Source: Agarilytica sp033852165 (lineage in GTDB: Bacteria > Pseudomonadota > Gammaproteobacteria > Pseudomonadales > Cellvibrionaceae). Taken from it: a DNA stretch of 64,000 nucleotides. The notes below the pieces were generated by a model. It was given only the letters and a program-made list of their open reading frames with translations, ran no database searches and had not been told where the DNA came from. The position numbers and the translations under genes are program-made. The DNA lies in contig JAWSUZ010000064.1 in the NCBI GenBank assembly GCA_033852165.1, forward strand, positions 62,001 to 126,000. The letters run 5' to 3'. Positions 46,659-55,562 of this stretch are shown piece after piece (the stretch's first letter is position 1; each line of letters starts with the position of its first letter).

Positions 46659-47243
46659 TTAGAGCATCCCCGCCTGCCCCAATAATATTGTACTTTTTAC
46701 CAGCTCCCTTGTGGATTTGCTTTTAAGGTCTGCCTTCTGCTCAGAAAACAACAGTAATACGCGATCAATAATGACCTTTAGCATACCCGGCTGTAAATCC
46801 TGGAACATATTGATACCGTTTTCCTTGGCCACCTCATCGATAAACACATAAATACGACCTAAAAAGACGGTATCAAATTCGTCAAACGCTTCACGCGAGC
46901 TGATACCAGGAAAACGCGTAGATTCCGTAAACGGCGAGCGGCTGTTATACAACAGGAAGTCTGACAATTGATTCTGCTTGATACCTCGGCCTGAGTGGGA
47001 ACGAATTTGCTCCACTAATCCCTTAGTCAACATGCGGAACTTACTCAAATGTCGAGGGGGGCGGTCGTGTGAAAATAATAATTTTACACCGGCAGCACTC
47101 ATACCCGTAAATCGAGCAAGGACCGATAATTTACCGTACTCGTTAATACCTCCAAATGGCAATGCCGTTTCCAGCCTGCCAGCAAACCCAGGCAAATGCT
47201 TGGGGGTTAACTCCATTGATTCTTCAACGATCTTCGTCGCCAT
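46659..47243 (-). CDS. Hypothetical protein with possible helix-turn-helix
   Basis: 194-residue soluble protein, not recognised. The segment YGKLSVLARFTGMSAAGVKL (about 36-55), followed by LFSHDRPPRHLSKFRMLTKG, looks like a Cro/XRE-type helix-turn-helix of phage-repressor style, including the 'R..K...L' turn after the recognition helix. The rest is helical (EFDTVFLGRIYVFIDEVAKE, MLKVIIDRVLLLFSEQ). ATG 47243 is the only good start. It is isolated, with 548 bases to the next gene. A transcriptional regulator is a reasonable guess, no more. Confidence 0.55.
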   Translation of the reverse strand: MATKIVEESMELTPKHLPGFAGRLETALPFGGINEYGKLSVLARFTGMSAAGVKLLFSHDRPPRHLSKFRMLTKGLVEQIRSHSGRGIKQNQLSDFLLYNSRSPFTESTRFPGISSREAFDEFDTVFLGRIYVFIDEVAKENGINMFQDLQPGMLKVIIDRVLLLFSEQKADLKSKSTRELVKSTILLGQAGML

Positions 47244-47791
47244 TGGTTACCTGATCCTTTGAGTCTTTGACACAGAACAAGCAGAGTAAAAGCATTGATA
47301 GTTTTAGCTGACTATAATTAGCAGCCAAATCAACGATCACCCAATAGGCATTCCTAGCCGGCTATCAGGTCTCCCAACCTATACAACCAATCTCATACCA
47401 GCCTATATTAGCAGCACCCCTAAGCTAACATTCACCATCAAAGGTTGTATTAGCTAGCCGCCATACTTTAACTGTAGTTTAAACTCTTTATTATTTGTTT
47501 AATATTTATCCGCAGAGTTTAGTGCTTTAATGAGTTTTAAACCACTTATTTATGACAACAATACGAACGCCTTTTAAGATGAAACCCCCTTACCTAGCGT
47601 ATTTTCCCTCAATACCGTCCCCAAACAGCCAAAAAGTTTCTTTTCGCGCCATTTCCTGCAATTAAACTTTAAACTTATTTAAAACCTTTAACTATTGCTT
47701 TAAAGTGCGAACCTTGAAGCGGGCACAATTAAGTCTAACCCCCACCGATAACCAGCCTCAATACTGGAAGCCACAACACAGAGAAACGTCT
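47244..47791. other. Non-coding divergent gap
   Basis: AT-rich spacer between two divergent genes; it contains several TAGC/GCTA-rich short inverted motifs (around 47300-47460) and no coding frame. It should hold promoters for both flanking genes; none was clear enough to mark. Confidence 0.45.
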
Positions 47792-48313
47792 ATGAGTAAG
47801 GAACGAAGTTCACAACAGATCTCTCACGTAACAACCGGGTATGCACACACGATTCAGAAGATCGTCGATTGGGCAGAGCAATATGAACCCTGGACAAGCA
47901 TTCGCATTGATGGTTTTGTGGAATCCTCTAAAACGATGTCTTACCTTGCCACTTCGCAAGCTTTTGGAATAAAGACATTTACCCCACTCAAAATCAGTTT
48001 AGAAAGCGGAAGAAAACTCGAAGACCTGTTACAGGAATTGTATGACGAATTAGTCCCAGACGCCCACGCCAATCAGTGGAATAAATTACGATTAATATAT
48101 GACAGACTCAGGGACCAGCCTTTCATTTCCACCCAATGGGATGAAGATTATGCATGGCTGAGTAGAGTCTCCGCCGCAAGTGATGAATACCTCGCGCTGG
48201 ATACGGAGTCAGAGCACTGTATTTTAACCTGGAAAGGTCTCGCCAAAAATAAACCTCGCCCATGGCTCAACACTTTATCCTCTGTTGAACCTGAAATACT
48301 GATGGAGAAATAA
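47792..48313 (+). CDS. Hypothetical protein
   Basis: 173-residue acidic, Trp-rich soluble protein (IVDWAEQYEPWTSIRIDGFV, TFTPLKISLESGRKLEDLLQ, STQWDEDYAWLSRVS). No recognised family. ATG 47792 chosen; the frame extends upstream to 47705 with lower-quality sequence. It is followed after 9 bases by the frameshifted small gene at 48323, so the two probably formed one unit. The convergent AHH-nuclease gene lies beyond. Confidence 0.5.
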   Translation: MSKERSSQQISHVTTGYAHTIQKIVDWAEQYEPWTSIRIDGFVESSKTMSYLATSQAFGIKTFTPLKISLESGRKLEDLLQELYDELVPDAHANQWNKLRLIYDRLRDQPFISTQWDEDYAWLSRVSAASDEYLALDTESEHCILTWKGLAKNKPRPWLNTLSSVEPEILMEK

Positions 48314-48322
48314 TTACGTCAC

Positions 48323-48624
48323 ATGAAAGAAACGGATAGCCCCAATCAATTACCCGAATGCATGTGGTGTATCGACAACAATGGCACGCTATGGCAATCA
48401 ACCCCTTATCGGGGCAGGCTTACCCAAGCAATTACAAGCGCGCTTGCTGAGTACAGCCCATCGTATGTGGTCATGCCCCCGCGAAAAAAATCTATTTCAG
48501 CGGTATAACAACACTCGGAAAACAGCTGCGTTTTATATCGGGAAACCAAATAAAAGGAAGGCCTCTCGACTTAGCCCTTCACCGCAATGCTTTCCGGTGG
48601 ATACCGAAATTCAAAGGCTCCTAA
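48323..48624 (+). pseudogene. Small gene interrupted by a frameshift at an A7 tract
   Basis: The frame from ATG 48323 (MKETDSPNQLPECMWCIDNN...) stops at 48508, shortly after the seven-A run 48484-48490. Adding one A makes it continue PPRKKIYFSGITTLGKQL, then RFISGNQIKGRPLDLAL and IPKFKGS to TAA 48622-48624, about 100 residues of coherent protein. A different frame (48381-48713) is also open and could be an independent reading, but its first half is Arg/Gln-poor shadow-like sequence. Either a phase-shifted or decayed gene, or a sequencing indel. Function unknown. Confidence 0.45.
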
Positions 48625-48799
48625 TCCGATATAAGAAAAATGGGCATGAATTAAACCACACCAAACAGCGTATCAGTGCAGTCTATTCCGCCCGCTCTTC
48701 CAAAGGAGAATAACGTATATAACGAGGCTGACAACCAGCCTCTAACATTCCACCAATCGTGTGGAGGTTGATACGCATTTCCGCTTCAGTTGTCGAATT

Positions 48800-49414
48800 T
48801 TACAATTTATTCCACAACCATAATTCGTAGTTTTTAGTGTGAGATTCACGATGGGCACTCGCGTGTGACTCTAGCCAGTGATGTGCTTTAAATGGCCTTT
48901 TCCTCTCCATCCAAGCCCCATTATCCCCATCATTGATACCGACCCCTAGCAGGTGCATTCGTACACGTGCCTTATTCGCATTTTCAGTTCATCCGCGTCC
49001 CGGCACCACATGATGCGCGGCATGTCGGGTTGACGGTTGAGGGCGCCCTTTCGCTCGCATATTCCGTTCAAGCCCCAAGGATGGGTGATGCGCTTCTCCC
49101 TTTAAACGTTTTTGCCTTGCTCGGGCTTCCTGATCCGATTCGCCAGGGAGAGCTCTGTTATTTTTTTGATAACACTCCATACGCGCACAAATAAAACCAA
49201 GCGTATCAATATGAGCAGCTTCTCTTTTTAAATGTGCAAAGTCAGATTTTTGCTGCCAGAGCCTGGAGTCTTTTTGTTCTGAGGTTTCACCCTCGGGAGG
49301 AGATTGCGAATAGTATTGATTAGCTTTAGCCCGAAACTCAGCTAGTCGCCGTTCGAATTGATTTTCGTTTTCATGATAAAGGGGCGTTAACCGACGTCCG
49401 TTAGCGTATTCCAT
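48800..49414 (-). pseudogene. AHH-family nuclease toxin gene with internal TGA
   Basis: From ATG 49414 (AGGA upstream) the frame runs 141 codons to TGA at 48991-48989, ending in HAAHHVVPGRG. The same frame continues beyond the TGA for 62 codons: TENANKARVRMHLLGVGIND, GDNGAWMERKRPFKAHHWLE, then SHRESHT-like and TAA at 48802-48800. AHHVVPG, ARVRMHLLGVGIND and the following HH/H residues are the hallmark of AHH (HNH/EndoVII-type) nuclease domains of polymorphic toxins. The intact product would be 204 residues with a 130-residue leader of unknown type (no signal peptide). The stop falls inside the catalytic domain, so as sequenced the product lacks most of it. An Arg CGA codon changed to TGA is the simplest origin. 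Confidence 0.7.
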
Positions 49415-49991
49415 TTCGTAATCCTAGCGTGTTTACATATTTGCTGGAATGAATCCTATCAGGATGATTTTACTGCAAAAGTGAACCATGCCACATTCAC
49501 GTATTAAGACGCCACCCTGACGCATACAAACTCTTTGAGTCGTTAATCTTGTCACATTTTGCATGCAAATACGCATTTCAACATGAGTGATCTGAGCCTT
49601 CGATTGTCACCGTATTTTTTCTATTACAGATAACTATTACAGACACGCACAACTTAGTGAGAATACAGTGAAATCAATCACAGCCACACTCAACTTTTAG
49701 ATGCTTTCACCGTACCAATAAACAACAACGATGGAATCAAAAAAGTAAAAACAAATTTTGACAATGCATCACACTCGATGCGATTGAGGATATTCTTTCT
49801 AGCCGTCCATTAACCTACGGCGGATACCGCCAAGATGGGGAAAATCGTTTCTATAATTTCCATTTACTTCGTTAACATCTCTCGAGTTTAATCTTTCAAT
49901 ATATTACTGTTGCACTTGGTTGTGTCTATAAAATTCTGGTCATAGAGTTATGGTCATAGCTTCTGACAAGCTTACTCTAAAACCTTTGCAT
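49415..49991. other. Non-coding gap upstream of the AHH gene
   Basis: 577 bases without a plausible gene on either strand. A short inverted motif ATCCTATCAGGAT lies near 49457-49470, just upstream of the AHH gene start, and could be an operator. Otherwise nothing recognised. Confidence 0.45.
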
Positions 49992-50444
49992 TCAATCAAC
50001 ACTTTCAGCCTGGCTCATTTTATTGGCATAAACCGATACCCCGTTATAGCTCGTCTCAAACTCGTCAACATCAAAGAATCCATATGCTCGATACAACCTT
50101 TTTGCGGGCACATTGGTCTTAGCCACATATAAACTTGCAGCCCCAGCTATTTTAGACAGGAGAAATTCCAACAGACTGCGCCCTATTCCTAGACCTCGTG
50201 AGTCAGGATGAACAAATAATGCGCGAACCTCAGATTTAAAATGAGCGCCATAAGCCACGACTCGGCTATCGACTACATAGACATAAATATCGGATTCCTT
50301 CAGCTCGGCTAAACGTCCAGCGTCACTCTCCAACGGAAGAAGTTGAAAAACCTGAGATTCAAAACGAAGCTCGTCCAACTTGGATCGTTTGTATATATTC
50401 TTAATAGCAGAAAAATCGCTTTCCATAAACTGACGTACATTCAT
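49992..50444 (-). CDS. GNAT-family N-acetyltransferase
   Basis: 150-residue acetyl-CoA-dependent N-acetyltransferase. The order is typical: N-terminal MNVRQFMESDFSAIKNIYKR, strand 4 SEVRALFVHPDSRGLGIG with the pyrophosphate-binding loop RGLGIG, helix SLLEFLLSKIAG, and the C-terminal RLYRAYGFFDVDEFETSYNG. Substrate cannot be predicted. A single gene with its own surroundings; convergent with nothing close. Confidence 0.85.
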   Translation of the reverse strand: MNVRQFMESDFSAIKNIYKRSKLDELRFESQVFQLLPLESDAGRLAELKESDIYVYVVDSRVVAYGAHFKSEVRALFVHPDSRGLGIGRSLLEFLLSKIAGAASLYVAKTNVPAKRLYRAYGFFDVDEFETSYNGVSVYANKMSQAESVD

Positions 50445-50545
50445 AACTCTAAACTAGCAGTTTGCTAGAGCCCATCCAATATTGATCGACACATAGAATA
50501 CTGAAAATAAGACAAAACACAAAGAGGAACGGTGGAAAGTCCGCT

Positions 50546-51865
50546 TTACAAACCCAATTCAATTAGAATTAACGCCAGCATTAAGCCAAAAATCGGCACT
50601 ATTGTTGTAACACCGAATAAAGGCCAATACGCCGCTTTATGCGTTTCCCGACAAATAACACGAATCGTAGTCACGATATAACCACTGTGCGGCAAAGAAT
50701 CCAACATTCCAGATGATATCGCCGTCACACGGTGTAGGTGCTCCGCATTAACACCCGCATCTAAATAATGCGGTGCCAACTCTGGCAGAGCAATAGTTTG
50801 GCCGCCAGAAGCTGACCCCGTAATCCCCGCAACAACCGTTACCGCAATCGCCGCGCTAACCAGTTCGTTGCCTTCCATGCTTGTTAAAGTGGACACGATT
50901 AGATCAAAGGCTGGTGACATTTTTACCACAGCAGCAAACCCCACCACAGCAGAGGTATTGGCTATCGCCATCAATGCTCCATAAGATCCGTCATCAAAAA
51001 TTTCGGGTAAATGCTCTTTAATATACCGATAATTAATGGCTGCCAAACACAAGCATCCCGCAAGTAACGATACCGTTAACGCGTTCTCACGAAGCTCACC
51101 ATGAACTAAAAATGCCGTCAATAAAACAATAAGCAGAGGGATTATCCCGGTAACAGCGTGCGGTAACTTAGCAATATCTTCCGGCGTCAAGTCAACAGAT
51201 TCATCTGCTTCCGCCCCAAATCCTTCATTATTGAGTTGTGCTCGCTTAACCATACGATTGAGCCATAATGCCCCTGCGACAGCCATAAAAATAGCAACAA
51301 CCAAACTCACCTCCCAAGCCGCATAAGGACTAGTATTGAGGTATTTAATCGGAATCCAATTCTGAATTTCTGGCGACCCGGCAGACGTCATTGTAAAGGT
51401 AACAGAACCAAAGGCTAAAGCCGCAGGGATAAAACGATGGGGAACATTCGCATCACGAAAAAGACTGACAGCCATCGGATACACCGAAAAAGCCACCACA
51501 AATAAACTCACGCCGCCGTAAGTTAATACCGCACAAGCTGTGACAATCGAAAACACGGCGCGGTCTTTTCCCACCCTCGCAACAATCCAATGCGCTAAGC
51601 TATCAGCAGCCCCCGATCTGCCCATCAATTTACCGAATAAACTGCCCAATAAAAACATCAGAAACCAGTCGCGAAAAAAGGTCGCAAAGCCAGCCGAATA
51701 GCCTCGAATAAAATTTTCACTGCCGCCAGAGGAAAATATACTAATGTCGCCAGTTATCGCCACCAACAATGCGCACAGCGGTGTTGTAAGAAATAGAGTA
51801 ACGCCACGCAGGGAGAGATAGATGAGTATTGCTAACCCACACACCAATCCAATTAAACTCAGCAT
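50546..51865 (-). CDS. GntP-family permease (copy 1)
   Basis: 439-residue inner-membrane permease with about 12 membrane helices, of the GntP (gluconate:H+ symporter) family, which also includes hydroxybutyrate and other carboxylate permeases. Family-like conserved strings: LTYGGVSLFVVAFSVYPMA, FTMTSAGSPEIQNWIPIKYL, SGSASGGQTIALPELAPHYL. The substrate is probably a hydroxy-carboxylate but not determinable. It lies 54 bases after a close paralogue on the same strand, so a tandem duplication. Both match the same alignment over the whole length. Confidence 0.85.
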   Translation of the reverse strand: MLSLIGLVCGLAILIYLSLRGVTLFLTTPLCALLVAITGDISIFSSGGSENFIRGYSAGFATFFRDWFLMFLLGSLFGKLMGRSGAADSLAHWIVARVGKDRAVFSIVTACAVLTYGGVSLFVVAFSVYPMAVSLFRDANVPHRFIPAALAFGSVTFTMTSAGSPEIQNWIPIKYLNTSPYAAWEVSLVVAIFMAVAGALWLNRMVKRAQLNNEGFGAEADESVDLTPEDIAKLPHAVTGIIPLLIVLLTAFLVHGELRENALTVSLLAGCLCLAAINYRYIKEHLPEIFDDGSYGALMAIANTSAVVGFAAVVKMSPAFDLIVSTLTSMEGNELVSAAIAVTVVAGITGSASGGQTIALPELAPHYLDAGVNAEHLHRVTAISSGMLDSLPHSGYIVTTIRVICRETHKAAYWPLFGVTTIVPIFGLMLALILIELGL

Positions 51866-51919
51866 GTTATTTCCTGAATATTCATAGCTTCACATTCTGC
51901 TCGTAGTCTTATCACTCAA

Positions 51920-53236
51920 TCACATCCCTAAGCTAATCAGAGCGAGTGCGAGTAGCAATCCCAGCATCGGAATAACAACTGTCAGAGCCGCCATACTTCC
52001 ATACGAGGCTTTATGGGTTTCTTTACAGATTACGCGAATCGTAGTCACCACATACCCGTTATGCGGCAAGGTATCTAATGCCCCGGAAGCAATCGCCGTT
52101 ATCCGATGTAAATGCTCCGGGTCAACACCGGCTTCTAAATAATGCGGCGCAAGTTCAGGCAATGCAATCGTCTGCCCACCCGATGCCGAACCCGTCAGTC
52201 CCGCGACCGTCGTGATCGCCAATCCCGCGCCTAACAAGGCACTACCTTCCATACTTGTCATAGCATCCACAACAGAAATAAATGCTGGTGATAGTTTTGC
52301 AACATAGCCAAACCCCACCACGGCAGAGGTATTACCGATTGCCAATAAGGCGCTGTAAGTTCCATCGGTCAATGTGGCTGAAGCATCTTTGAGATAACGA
52401 AAGTTAGTGATCCCTATGACAAAACAGCCGGAAAGCAAAGCCACAACCAAAGCATCCTCCTTGAGCTGTTCATGGGTTAAATAAGCCGTTCCCAGGACAA
52501 CAATGAGCGGTAGGAAACCTGTAACCGGATGGGGTAGCCTTGCGATATCTTCAGCCGTTAAGACCGAAGCTGACGAATCCTTCCTTCCATACCCCTCAGA
52601 ATTAGCATCCGCCCTTCTAACCATATAACGCAGCCATAACATCCCAGTAACCGCCATAAATATAGCAACTACCAGGCTCACTTCCCATGCGGCGAATGGA
52701 GTGGTCCCTAAATACTTAATCGGAATCCAATTCTGAATTTCAGGTGACCCTGCGGAGGTCATAGTAAAGGTGACAGAGCCAAATCCCAGCGTCGCAGGAA
52801 TCAAGCGATGAGGAATATTCGCATCACGAAATAGGCTCATCGCCATCGGGTAAACAGAGAACGCAACGATAAATAAACTCACGCCACCATAGGTCAATAA
52901 AGCACAGGCCAAAACCACAGAAAAAACCGCGTGCTTACGACCAAATTTTTTAACGACAAAATTAGCCAAGCTATCGGCTGCGCCAGAGCCTTCCATCAAT
53001 TTCCCAAAAATACTGCCCAGTAAAAACATGAAAAACCAGGACTCAAGGAAGGCTGCAAATCCTGTCATGTAACCACGAATAAAGCTGTCCGAACCAACCG
53101 TCGCAAACACCGTGATGTCACCGCTGAGTGTCACTATTAGCGCACACACGGGAGCACATATAAATAAATTTACACCACGCATCGAGAGGTATATCAGCAG
53201 ACCTAGGCCACAGGTAAGGCCAACCATACTCAGCAT
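51920..53236 (-). CDS. GntP-family permease (copy 2)
   Basis: 438-residue paralogue of the following gene, same helix pattern and the same conserved strings (LTYGGVSLFIVAFSVYPMA, FTMTSAGSPEIQNWIPIKYL, SGSASGGQTIALPELAPHYL). Differences cluster in the loops (for example VRRADANSEGYGRKD against VKRAQLNNEGFGAEAD) and the middle helices, so the copies have diverged and may differ in substrate or affinity. Probably the first gene of a two-gene operon. Confidence 0.85.
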   Translation of the reverse strand: MLSMVGLTCGLGLLIYLSMRGVNLFICAPVCALIVTLSGDITVFATVGSDSFIRGYMTGFAAFLESWFFMFLLGSIFGKLMEGSGAADSLANFVVKKFGRKHAVFSVVLACALLTYGGVSLFIVAFSVYPMAMSLFRDANIPHRLIPATLGFGSVTFTMTSAGSPEIQNWIPIKYLGTTPFAAWEVSLVVAIFMAVTGMLWLRYMVRRADANSEGYGRKDSSASVLTAEDIARLPHPVTGFLPLIVVLGTAYLTHEQLKEDALVVALLSGCFVIGITNFRYLKDASATLTDGTYSALLAIGNTSAVVGFGYVAKLSPAFISVVDAMTSMEGSALLGAGLAITTVAGLTGSASGGQTIALPELAPHYLEAGVDPEHLHRITAIASGALDTLPHNGYVVTTIRVICKETHKASYGSMAALTVVIPMLGLLLALALISLGM

Positions 53237-53490
53237 GCAATAACCTGATTAATAATAGATTTTGACGACACGGTTTTGACCCTAATATTGATCCCGATAG
53301 ATAAGATACGGATCAAGATAATGACGATTAACGCCTTCGGATACAGGCATCTAAAGATTCGTATACATGCAACCCGAGGAAGATAAAGCCATGCATTGGA
53401 GATGCTAAAAGGCTTTCCCCCACTATTGAGAATAGCCCCTTTTTATACAGATACAAATTAAGCCGAGATCTGTTTATATCAGCGGGGAAA

Positions 53491-53528
53491 GGGGACGGGA
53501 GACCGGTGACGGGAGACGGGAGACGGGT
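53491..53528 (+). repeat. G-rich direct repeat GGGAGAC
   Basis: In the 346-base gap between the permease and symporter genes, runs of three to four G recur: GGGG-AAA-GGGG-AC-GGG, then after a longer loop three further GGGAGAC-type units. The pattern could form a G-quadruplex on the plus strand. The rest of the gap (53237-53582) holds no gene. Confidence 0.55.
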
Positions 53529-53582
53529 AGAGTATAAATGGGCTAGCAACAATATATATTGCCAGACCTTTGATACGGAAAC

Positions 53583-55289
53583 TCAGTGGGCTTGAGCACC
53601 ACCGGAGTCTTTTGGATAACGGATATCTTCCACCATTTGCTGAATATGCTCTGGGGCTTCAGAAGTATACTTATAGACAAGGGCCGCAACGGCAAAATTG
53701 ATAAGCATCCCGATTGTACCAATACCTTCTGGCGACACACCCAAGAACCAGTTCTCGGGAACATTAGCGATAGGATTAATGAATTTGAAATAGATAATAT
53801 AAGCGGTCGTAAACCCTATGCCAGCTAACATGCCACTTAACGCCCCCTGGCTATTCATACGCTTGTAGAATATACCCATAATGATGGCGGGAAAGAATGA
53901 AGACGCGGCCAACCCAAAGGCAAAAGCCACGACTTGCGCGACAAAACCGGGCGGATTAACACCTAAATACCCTGCTATAGCGATACCAATCGCTGCGGCA
54001 ATACGGGCAAAGGTCAATTCTTGCTTATCGGTGATATTGGGCATTAAATTCCGCTTTAGCAGATCATGTGAAATCGATGTGGAGATCACCAACAACAAAC
54101 CAGCCGATGTCGACAGCGCTGCAGCAATACCACCCGCCGCTACAAGCGCAATCACCCAATTAGGAAGCTGGGCAATTTCAGGGTTAGCCAAGACCACAAT
54201 ATCTCGGTCCACTGTCATTTCGTTGCGCTCGTCGCCGGAATAAAACATTTTCCCGTCTTTGTTTTTGTCATCCCAGCTTATTAAGCCGGTCTTTTCCCAG
54301 TTTTTAATCCAGCTTGGCGCATCCGCATAGTCAGTACCCATCTGGTCAACCCCGTTAATCGTTTCGATCATATTGACTCGGGCAAAGGAGGCTATAGAGG
54401 GCGCGGTGGTATATAAAATTGCGATAAACAACAATGCCCAACCCGCGCTTCGACGTGCGTCCCTCACCTTTGGTACGGTAAAGAAACGTACAATCACATG
54501 GGGCAAGCCAGCAGTTCCCACCATCAAAGCCGCTGTAATACAAAACACGTCGAACATCCCCTTTGTACCGGAGGTGTATTCGTTAAAACCCAGCTCTACC
54601 GATAAACCATCAAGTTTATCCAATAGATACACGCCCGAACCGTCGCTCACGGTACTGCCGAAACCAAACTGAGGAATCACATGCCCAGTCATCATAATTG
54701 AAATAAACACGGCGGGAACCAGATAGGCAAAAATCAACACGCAGTATTGCGCGACTTGGGTATAGGTAATCCCCTTCATTCCCCCTAATACCGAATAGAA
54801 AAATACGATCCCCATTCCGATCACGACACCCAAGGTAATATCCACTTCTAAAAACCGACTGAAGACAACGCCAACACCCCGCATTTGACCGGCCACATAG
54901 GTGAATGAAATAAAGATCGCACATACCACCGCTATGGTTCGTGCAGTTTGAGAGTAGTAACGGTCGCCAATAAAATCCGGTACGGTGAATTTACCAAACT
55001 TCCGTAAATATGGCGCTAGACACAGCGCTAGCAATACGTACCCCCCTGTCCAACCTAGAAGGTAGACGGCACCGTCGTAGCCCATAAATGAAATCAAACC
55101 GGCCATAGAAATAAATGAGGCCGCCGACATCCAATCCGCTGCCGTCGCCATTCCATTTACAATGGGATGAATGCCTCCACCCGCGACATAAAATTCGTGG
55201 GTTGACCCCGCACGAGACCAAATTGCGATACCGATATACAGTAGAAAGGATAAACCGACGATTATAAATGTGAGCGTTTGTATTTCCAT
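53583..55289 (-). CDS. Sodium:solute symporter, VC_2705/ActP-like
   Basis: 568-residue sodium-dependent symporter of the SSS family with about 13 membrane helices. It opens LTFIIVGLSFLLYIGIAIW and has the family helices ADWMSAASFISMAGLISFMG, GGYVLLALCLAPYLRKFGKF and the SSS signature region ALVAAGGIAAALSTSAGLLL. The soluble insertion WDDKNKDGKMFYSGDERNEM is typical of the VC_2705 subfamily, whose partner is a DUF4212 small subunit; that gene is directly upstream with 6 bases between. Likely substrates are acetate or another small monocarboxylate (inferred from family). Confidence 0.88.
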   Translation of the reverse strand: MEIQTLTFIIVGLSFLLYIGIAIWSRAGSTHEFYVAGGGIHPIVNGMATAADWMSAASFISMAGLISFMGYDGAVYLLGWTGGYVLLALCLAPYLRKFGKFTVPDFIGDRYYSQTARTIAVVCAIFISFTYVAGQMRGVGVVFSRFLEVDITLGVVIGMGIVFFYSVLGGMKGITYTQVAQYCVLIFAYLVPAVFISIMMTGHVIPQFGFGSTVSDGSGVYLLDKLDGLSVELGFNEYTSGTKGMFDVFCITAALMVGTAGLPHVIVRFFTVPKVRDARRSAGWALLFIAILYTTAPSIASFARVNMIETINGVDQMGTDYADAPSWIKNWEKTGLISWDDKNKDGKMFYSGDERNEMTVDRDIVVLANPEIAQLPNWVIALVAAGGIAAALSTSAGLLLVISTSISHDLLKRNLMPNITDKQELTFARIAAAIGIAIAGYLGVNPPGFVAQVVAFAFGLAASSFFPAIIMGIFYKRMNSQGALSGMLAGIGFTTAYIIYFKFINPIANVPENWFLGVSPEGIGTIGMLINFAVAALVYKYTSEAPEHIQQMVEDIRYPKDSGGAQAH

Positions 55290-55295
55290 ACCGAC

Positions 55296-55562
55296 TTATT
55301 CCTCTTCTACACCATAGTGTTTATCAATTTGGTTCATTTTTTTTACGTAGATAAAAATGAGGGCAACAAACACGTATATTGCGCCCTGTTGTGCAAACCA
55401 GAACCCCAACTTAAAGCCAAAGAATGGAATATTATTGAGCACGTCGACCAGTAAGATTCCGCATCCAAAAGAGACGACGAACCAAACAGTCAGGAGTTTG
55501 AGCACTAACGAGATATTGTCTCGCCAATATGCTTGTTTATCTTTTTCAGATTTGAAGGCCAT
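55296..55562 (-). CDS. DUF4212 small subunit of a sodium:solute symporter
   Basis: 88-residue membrane protein with two helices (LLTVWFVVSFGCGILLV, GAIYVFVALIFIYVKK) and the DUF4212 opening KQAYWRDNISLVLKLL. This family occurs next to VC_2705-type symporters and is thought to be their small subunit. It is the first gene of the pair; the symporter starts 6 bases after its stop. The combination is conserved in many gammaproteobacteria. Confidence 0.9.
   Translation of the reverse strand: MAFKSEKDKQAYWRDNISLVLKLLTVWFVVSFGCGILLVDVLNNIPFFGFKLGFWFAQQGAIYVFVALIFIYVKKMNQIDKHYGVEEE

Noticed and set aside
48381..48713. An independent 110-residue gene in the alternative frame.
   Set aside because: Its first half lies antiphase to a more protein-like frame, and no ribosome-binding site precedes it; kept as a possibility within the frameshift finding.
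48800..49414. Selenocysteine insertion at the in-frame TGA.
   Set aside because: AHH nucleases are not known selenoproteins, no stem-loop was recognised right after the TGA, and a point mutation explains it.
34432..49414. An integron cassette array.
   Set aside because: The mix of short genes fits, but no attC-like inverted sites with conserved cores and no integrase were found.
53543..53764. Minus-strand 73-codon frame overlapping the symporter 3' end.
   Set aside because: Shadow of the symporter gene, with low-complexity composition.
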